Part shown: piece after piece, positions 60,946-64,000 of the stretch
How positions within the stretch are numbered: position 1 is the stretch's first letter
Layout: the number at the start of each line of letters is the position of its first letter
DNA from: Raineya sp.
Lineage (GTDB): Bacteria > Bacteroidota > Bacteroidia > Cytophagales > Thermonemataceae
Direction of reading: 5' to 3'
Assembly (NCBI GenBank): GCA_025454915.1
Contig: JALONN010000006.1
Span: 151,030-215,029 of the forward strand
Length of the DNA: 64,000 bases
Position numbers and translations under genes: made by a program
The notes under the pieces: model-generated
Told to the model about the DNA's origin: nothing
What the model saw: the letters and a program-made list of their open reading frames with translations, nothing else
Database searches by the model: none

Positions 60946-62319
60946 ATGTTATCTGTCGAAAAAATTGGAGGGACATCCATGTCGTCATTCGACCAAGTCC
61001 TCCAAAATATCATTTTATTTGACTCCAATCAAATTTACAACCGAATCTACATTGTTTCGGCTTATGCAGGTGTAACCAATTGGCTTTTAGAAGATAAGAA
61101 AACCCAAGCCCCTGGTATTTATCATCATTTTATTCAAAGTAGAAACTTTCATAAACAACTTGAAGAGCTTACTTTACGTCTCAAAGAACTTAATAAAAAA
61201 TATATTTCACTAGGTTTAAATATTTTAGAGGCTAATCATTTTATTGAAACCAGAATACAGGAAGCTCAGAGATATTTAGATAGTTTAGCAGATGTTTTAG
61301 CTTCTGGATATTTGGTAAAAGAAAATATTTTTCAGGCAGCTCGAGAAATTTTAGCTTCTATCGGAGAAAGCCACTCTGCATTCAATGCTGTAAATATTCT
61401 TCAAAATAAAGGTTATCATGCTACGTTTGTAGATTTAAGTGGATTTCAAGATTCGGAGGCTCTTACTATTGACCAACGCATCCAAAAAACACTCTCAACT
61501 ATAGATTTCTCTAAAACTATCTGTATTGTAACAGGCTACACCAAAGGAACAGAAGGTATTATGCGTGAGTTTGACAGAGGTTATTCGGAAGTAACTTTTA
61601 GTAAAGTGGCTGTAGCTGTTCAAGCTGATGAAGCCATTATTCATAAAGAATATCATTTGTCTTCAGCTGACCCTAATATTGTTGGAGTAGAAAATTGTGT
61701 ACCTGTGGGCTTTACCAATTATGATGTAGCTGATCAGCTTGCAGATGTTGGCATGGAGGCTATTCATCCAAAAGCTGCTAAACCCTTAGAAATTAATGGA
61801 ATTAATCTACGAATAAAGAATACCTTTGAGCCTGCTCACCCTGGTACTCTTATTACAAAGAGTTATGTCTGCCCTGACAGTCGTATTGAGATTATTACAG
61901 GCTCTGAAAAAGTGATGATTTTAGATATCCATGACCCTATGATGGTGGGCTCTGTAGGCTATGATCTTAAAATTATGCAAGATTTGGAACGTTTTGGAGT
62001 AAGTTATATTTTTAAAACAACCAGTGCCAACAGCATTTCGATGGTTATTTGGGAAAAAGATTTTAAGGATGAACTACTTGATATACTAAAATCTAAATAT
62101 GAGACTGTTACATCAAGAAAAGTAGCAATTATTTGTTTGATAGGTACTAATATCAATCAACCCGGAATGCTTGCCCGTACAGCTCAAACCCTTGCAGATA
62201 ACAAAATTAATATTTTGAGTATTGGTTGTGCTATGCGACAGGTAAATATTCAATTAGTCATAGAAAAAGAATACTTTAAAAGTGCCATTCAAGCTCTTAA
62301 TAAAGAGTTTGTTAAATAA
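60946..62319 (+). CDS. lysC: Aspartate kinase
   Basis: The 457-aa monofunctional enzyme phosphorylates aspartate for Lys, Met and Thr synthesis. It opens with the family signature VEKIGGTSMSSF and has VTGYTKGTEGIMREFDRGYSEVT in the amino-acid kinase fold. Two C-terminal ACT domains (VGYDLKIMQDLERFGVSYIFKTT, and ICLIGTNINQPGMLARTAQTL) imply feedback control. dapF is elsewhere in the window. It has its own promoter and terminator. A symbol of lysC is generic, since isoform specificity cannot be read. Confidence 0.92.
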   Translation: MLSVEKIGGTSMSSFDQVLQNIILFDSNQIYNRIYIVSAYAGVTNWLLEDKKTQAPGIYHHFIQSRNFHKQLEELTLRLKELNKKYISLGLNILEANHFIETRIQEAQRYLDSLADVLASGYLVKENIFQAAREILASIGESHSAFNAVNILQNKGYHATFVDLSGFQDSEALTIDQRIQKTLSTIDFSKTICIVTGYTKGTEGIMREFDRGYSEVTFSKVAVAVQADEAIIHKEYHLSSADPNIVGVENCVPVGFTNYDVADQLADVGMEAIHPKAAKPLEINGINLRIKNTFEPAHPGTLITKSYVCPDSRIEIITGSEKVMILDIHDPMMVGSVGYDLKIMQDLERFGVSYIFKTTSANSISMVIWEKDFKDELLDILKSKYETVTSRKVAIICLIGTNINQPGMLARTAQTLADNKINILSIGCAMRQVNIQLVIEKEYFKSAIQALNKEFVK

Positions 62320-62321
62320 TA

Positions 62322-62350
62322 GAAAAGGCGAGAAATTCTCGCCTTTTGTT
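62322..62350. terminator. Bidirectional terminator between aspartate kinase and the crotonase gene
   Basis: AAAAGGCGAGAA / TTCTCGCCTTTT with a short loop lies between the two convergent stop codons, flanked by A- and T-rich bases. Confidence 0.88.
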
Positions 62351-63159
62351 TATCCTTCAAAAGAAGGTGTTTGCTTTTGCATTTGAGCCATTACTGAAAT
62401 TTCTACATCTTTACTCATCAATTGTGAGGCATTCCAGTGAGCAATAAAAGAAAGTCCTTCATGTACAGCATGGTCTCGGCTGTAAAGGAGTGTTTTCTTT
62501 ACTCCTCTGATAACAAGAGGTGATTTTGCTGCAATTGTGTTGGCTATTTCCTTCACACCCTCCATCATATTCTCTTTTGTATCAAATACTTTACTCACCA
62601 AGCCATATTTATCAGCTTCTGTTGCTGACATCTTTCTGGCAGTATAAGAAAGCTCTGCTGCTATACCTGCAGGAATAATTTTGGGTAATCTTTGGAGAGT
62701 TCCTAAATCAGCAATAATACCCATATCAGCTTCTTTTACACAAAAATAAGCATCTTCAGAAGCATAACGCATATCACAGGCACTTATCAAATCTACTCCA
62801 GCTCCTACACAAGCACCATGAATGCAAGCTATCACTGGTTTTATACATTTTTCTACGGCATTGATACTTTCCTGTAAACCTACTACAAATTGATATATTT
62901 TCTCTCCAGCTCTTCCTATCTCTAAGCCTGCAATACTTTGTTTTAATCCCATAAGCATTGCTAAATCAATACCTGAAGAAAAGTGCTTGCCTTCTCCATA
63001 AAGCAGAATTACCCTTACCTCTGTATTTTGTTCTAATGATTTTAAGGCTAAGGGAAGTTCTTTCCAAAAGTCTTCGTCCATTGCATTGGCTTTTTCAGGG
63101 CGATTGATGCTCAAGTAAGCCACATGGTTTTCTATGTTTACATTTAAAGATTGATACAT
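62350..63159 (-). CDS. Enoyl-CoA hydratase/isomerase family, dienoyl-CoA isomerase-like
   Basis: The 269-aa crotonase-fold protein has RPEKANAMDEDFWKEL, HFSSGIDLAML, and the oxyanion loop IHGACVGAGVDLISACDMRYA. The active-site segment VKEADMGIIADLGTLQRLP resembles delta3,5-delta2,4-dienoyl-CoA isomerase (ECH1), with both the Glu and the Asp placed as in that enzyme, so isomerase is more likely than hydratase. It would act in beta-oxidation of unsaturated fatty acids. The ATG at 63159 is preferred to one 12 codons upstream. Confidence 0.85.
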   Translation of the reverse strand: MYQSLNVNIENHVAYLSINRPEKANAMDEDFWKELPLALKSLEQNTEVRVILLYGEGKHFSSGIDLAMLMGLKQSIAGLEIGRAGEKIYQFVVGLQESINAVEKCIKPVIACIHGACVGAGVDLISACDMRYASEDAYFCVKEADMGIIADLGTLQRLPKIIPAGIAAELSYTARKMSATEADKYGLVSKVFDTKENMMEGVKEIANTIAAKSPLVIRGVKKTLLYSRDHAVHEGLSFIAHWNASQLMSKDVEISVMAQMQKQTPSFEG

Positions 63160-63197
63160 AAAATATATTTTATTGATGACTAACGATATAATCATTG

Positions 63198-63205
63198 CAA
63201 ATTTA
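63198..63205 (-). promoter_or_regulatory. Candidate -7 element of the crotonase gene
   Basis: The minus strand reads TAAATTTG, 38 bases upstream of the start codon. Confidence 0.48.
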
Positions 63206-63322
63206 CACTTTACATCAAATATTTTTCTATTTTTTATTTGTCAAACCATTTTTTATTTTTTATTTTTAAGATTGTAAAAAACAATTTCTGTATTCATATT
63301 TCATTTTAATAAACTCTACATT

Positions 63323-64000
63323 ATGTTACATTCTTATCTAAACTTTTACAAAAGAACATCTTGGCTCTGTGCTTTGGTTTTTATGCTATATGGACCAAAC
63401 TTAAAAGCTCAAGTCTTACTCAATGAGGGCTTTGAAAGTACAACTTTCCCTCCAACAGGCTGGAGTAAAACAACAACAGGAGCTACTGGAGTTGATTGGG
63501 TTAGAACAACAACAGCTGGTCAGCCTGCAGGCACAAGTAATTGTACTGGTACAGCTAGTCTTGGAGCGGCAAGAAGTCCCTTCACTGGTACACCAGGAGT
63601 AGGTTATTTAATAACATCTGCTATTGCAATACCCACATCTGCTACTACTACACTCACAATATGTGAAAGAGATATATTTAATGATGGTCCTTGGCCTAGC
63701 ACTTTTTCTGTGAGAGTTTCTACGACAACAAACGCTATTGCAAGTTTTACAACCACTCTTTTTTCAAGAAATGATGATCTTACTAACTCTTATACAAGTC
63801 GAAGCATCAATTTAACAGCTTACGCAGGTCAAACTATTTATTTAGCATTTGTACATGATAATAATGATGGAACAACTTGGGTTATAGATAATATCAATGT
63901 TACAGCAGTAGCTGCTGCTCCAGAAATCAATTTATTGGGAACTGATAATAGTTCTATTGCTACAGGTACTACTACTACATCTACTACAAATGGAACAAAC
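63323..64000 (+). CDS. Secreted cleaved-adhesin-domain protein, 3' end cut by window
   Basis: An ATG opens a frame that stays open for all 226 codons to the window edge. It starts with a signal peptide (FYKRTSWLCALVFMLYGPNLKAQ) and then a jelly-roll domain beginning LLNEGFESTTFPPTGWSKTTTG, typical of the cleaved-adhesin family, ending near AYAGQTIYLAFVHDNNDGTTWVIDNINV. A Thr/Ser-rich part follows (PEINLLGTDNSSIATG), which resembles a choice-of-anchor D repeat. Such proteins in Bacteroidota usually end in a type IX secretion signal; that end is outside the window. It probably acts at the cell surface or is released. Confidence 0.85.
   Translation, partial: MLHSYLNFYKRTSWLCALVFMLYGPNLKAQVLLNEGFESTTFPPTGWSKTTTGATGVDWVRTTTAGQPAGTSNCTGTASLGAARSPFTGTPGVGYLITSAIAIPTSATTTLTICERDIFNDGPWPSTFSVRVSTTTNAIASFTTTLFSRNDDLTNSYTSRSINLTAYAGQTIYLAFVHDNNDGTTWVIDNINVTAVAAAPEINLLGTDNSSIATGTTTTSTTNGTN

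Overview
The window looks like chromosome from a low-GC member of the Bacteroidota, most likely a Cytophagales-type gliding or surface-associated bacterium. The reasons are: promoters with the Bacteroidota TAnnTTTG -7 element and TTG -33 element; few Shine-Dalgarno-like sites; DUF4175, DUF3109 and TPR/PD40/OmpA (PorE-like) proteins; a Bacteroidota-type tyrosine recombinase; and a secreted cleaved-adhesin protein at the right edge. No species assignment is possible from the sequence alone.

Layout. 1-20470 is mostly core genome: a DUF4175 coiled-coil protein (cut by the left edge), an RsbW-like kinase, nuoE, envelope proteins of unknown role, a TRIC-type channel, a GT2 enzyme, trhO, an FHA/VWA protein, panB, dapF, a PorE-like OmpA protein, birA, rsfS-ftsH and miaB.

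20512-29992 is an integrated mobile element of about 9.5 kb. It sits at the 3' end of a tRNA-Pro(UGG) gene and is bounded by a perfect 20-bp direct repeat: one copy overlaps the intact tRNA, the other is the orphan tRNA tail beyond miaB. Its right half is a core module: XRE regulator with a divergent 59-aa protein, two small ORFs, a tyrosine recombinase with unusual catalytic positions, a RepA-like AAA ATPase, an iteron-like repeat cluster, and a primase-like TOPRIM protein whose N-terminal zinc ligands are missing. Its left half is cargo: a KAP-type P-loop NTPase (a plausible anti-phage gene by analogy with PifA), a small acidic-tailed protein, a RimK-like ATP-grasp ligase with a basic C-terminal tail, and a small lipoprotein flanked by duplicated hairpins. 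No relaxase or structural phage gene is visible, so it is best described as a replicating integrative element or satellite of unrecognised type. This is the most interesting part of the window.

29981-42300 resumes core and envelope genes: tRNA-Pro, tRNA-Ser, a VWA lipoprotein, a thioredoxin-like protein, a DAACS symporter paired with a small alarmone-hydrolase-like HD protein, a cysteine desulfurase, rpsA with a possible pseudoknot leader, and a flippase/DUF3109/LRR-like operon. 42378-47110 is a tight five-gene operon (degenerate alpha/beta hydrolase, GT2, 84-aa protein, OppC-type permease, RsbU-like phosphatase). 48590-54356 is a glycan operon (GT-C-like membrane protein, GT2, UDP-GlcNAc 2-epimerase, FkbM methyltransferase, unknown protein). 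54463-64000 holds a polysaccharide deacetylase, an orphan H-NOX gas sensor, hisG, a secreted HEXXH protein, gatA, two tandem tRNA-Val genes, an RsmF-type methyltransferase, aspartate kinase, a dienoyl-CoA isomerase-like crotonase and the start of a secreted adhesin.

The RsbW-like kinase near the left edge and the RsbU-like phosphatase at 45905 could belong to one partner-switching pathway, although they are 43 kb apart. All function calls come from reading motifs by eye; no database search was run.
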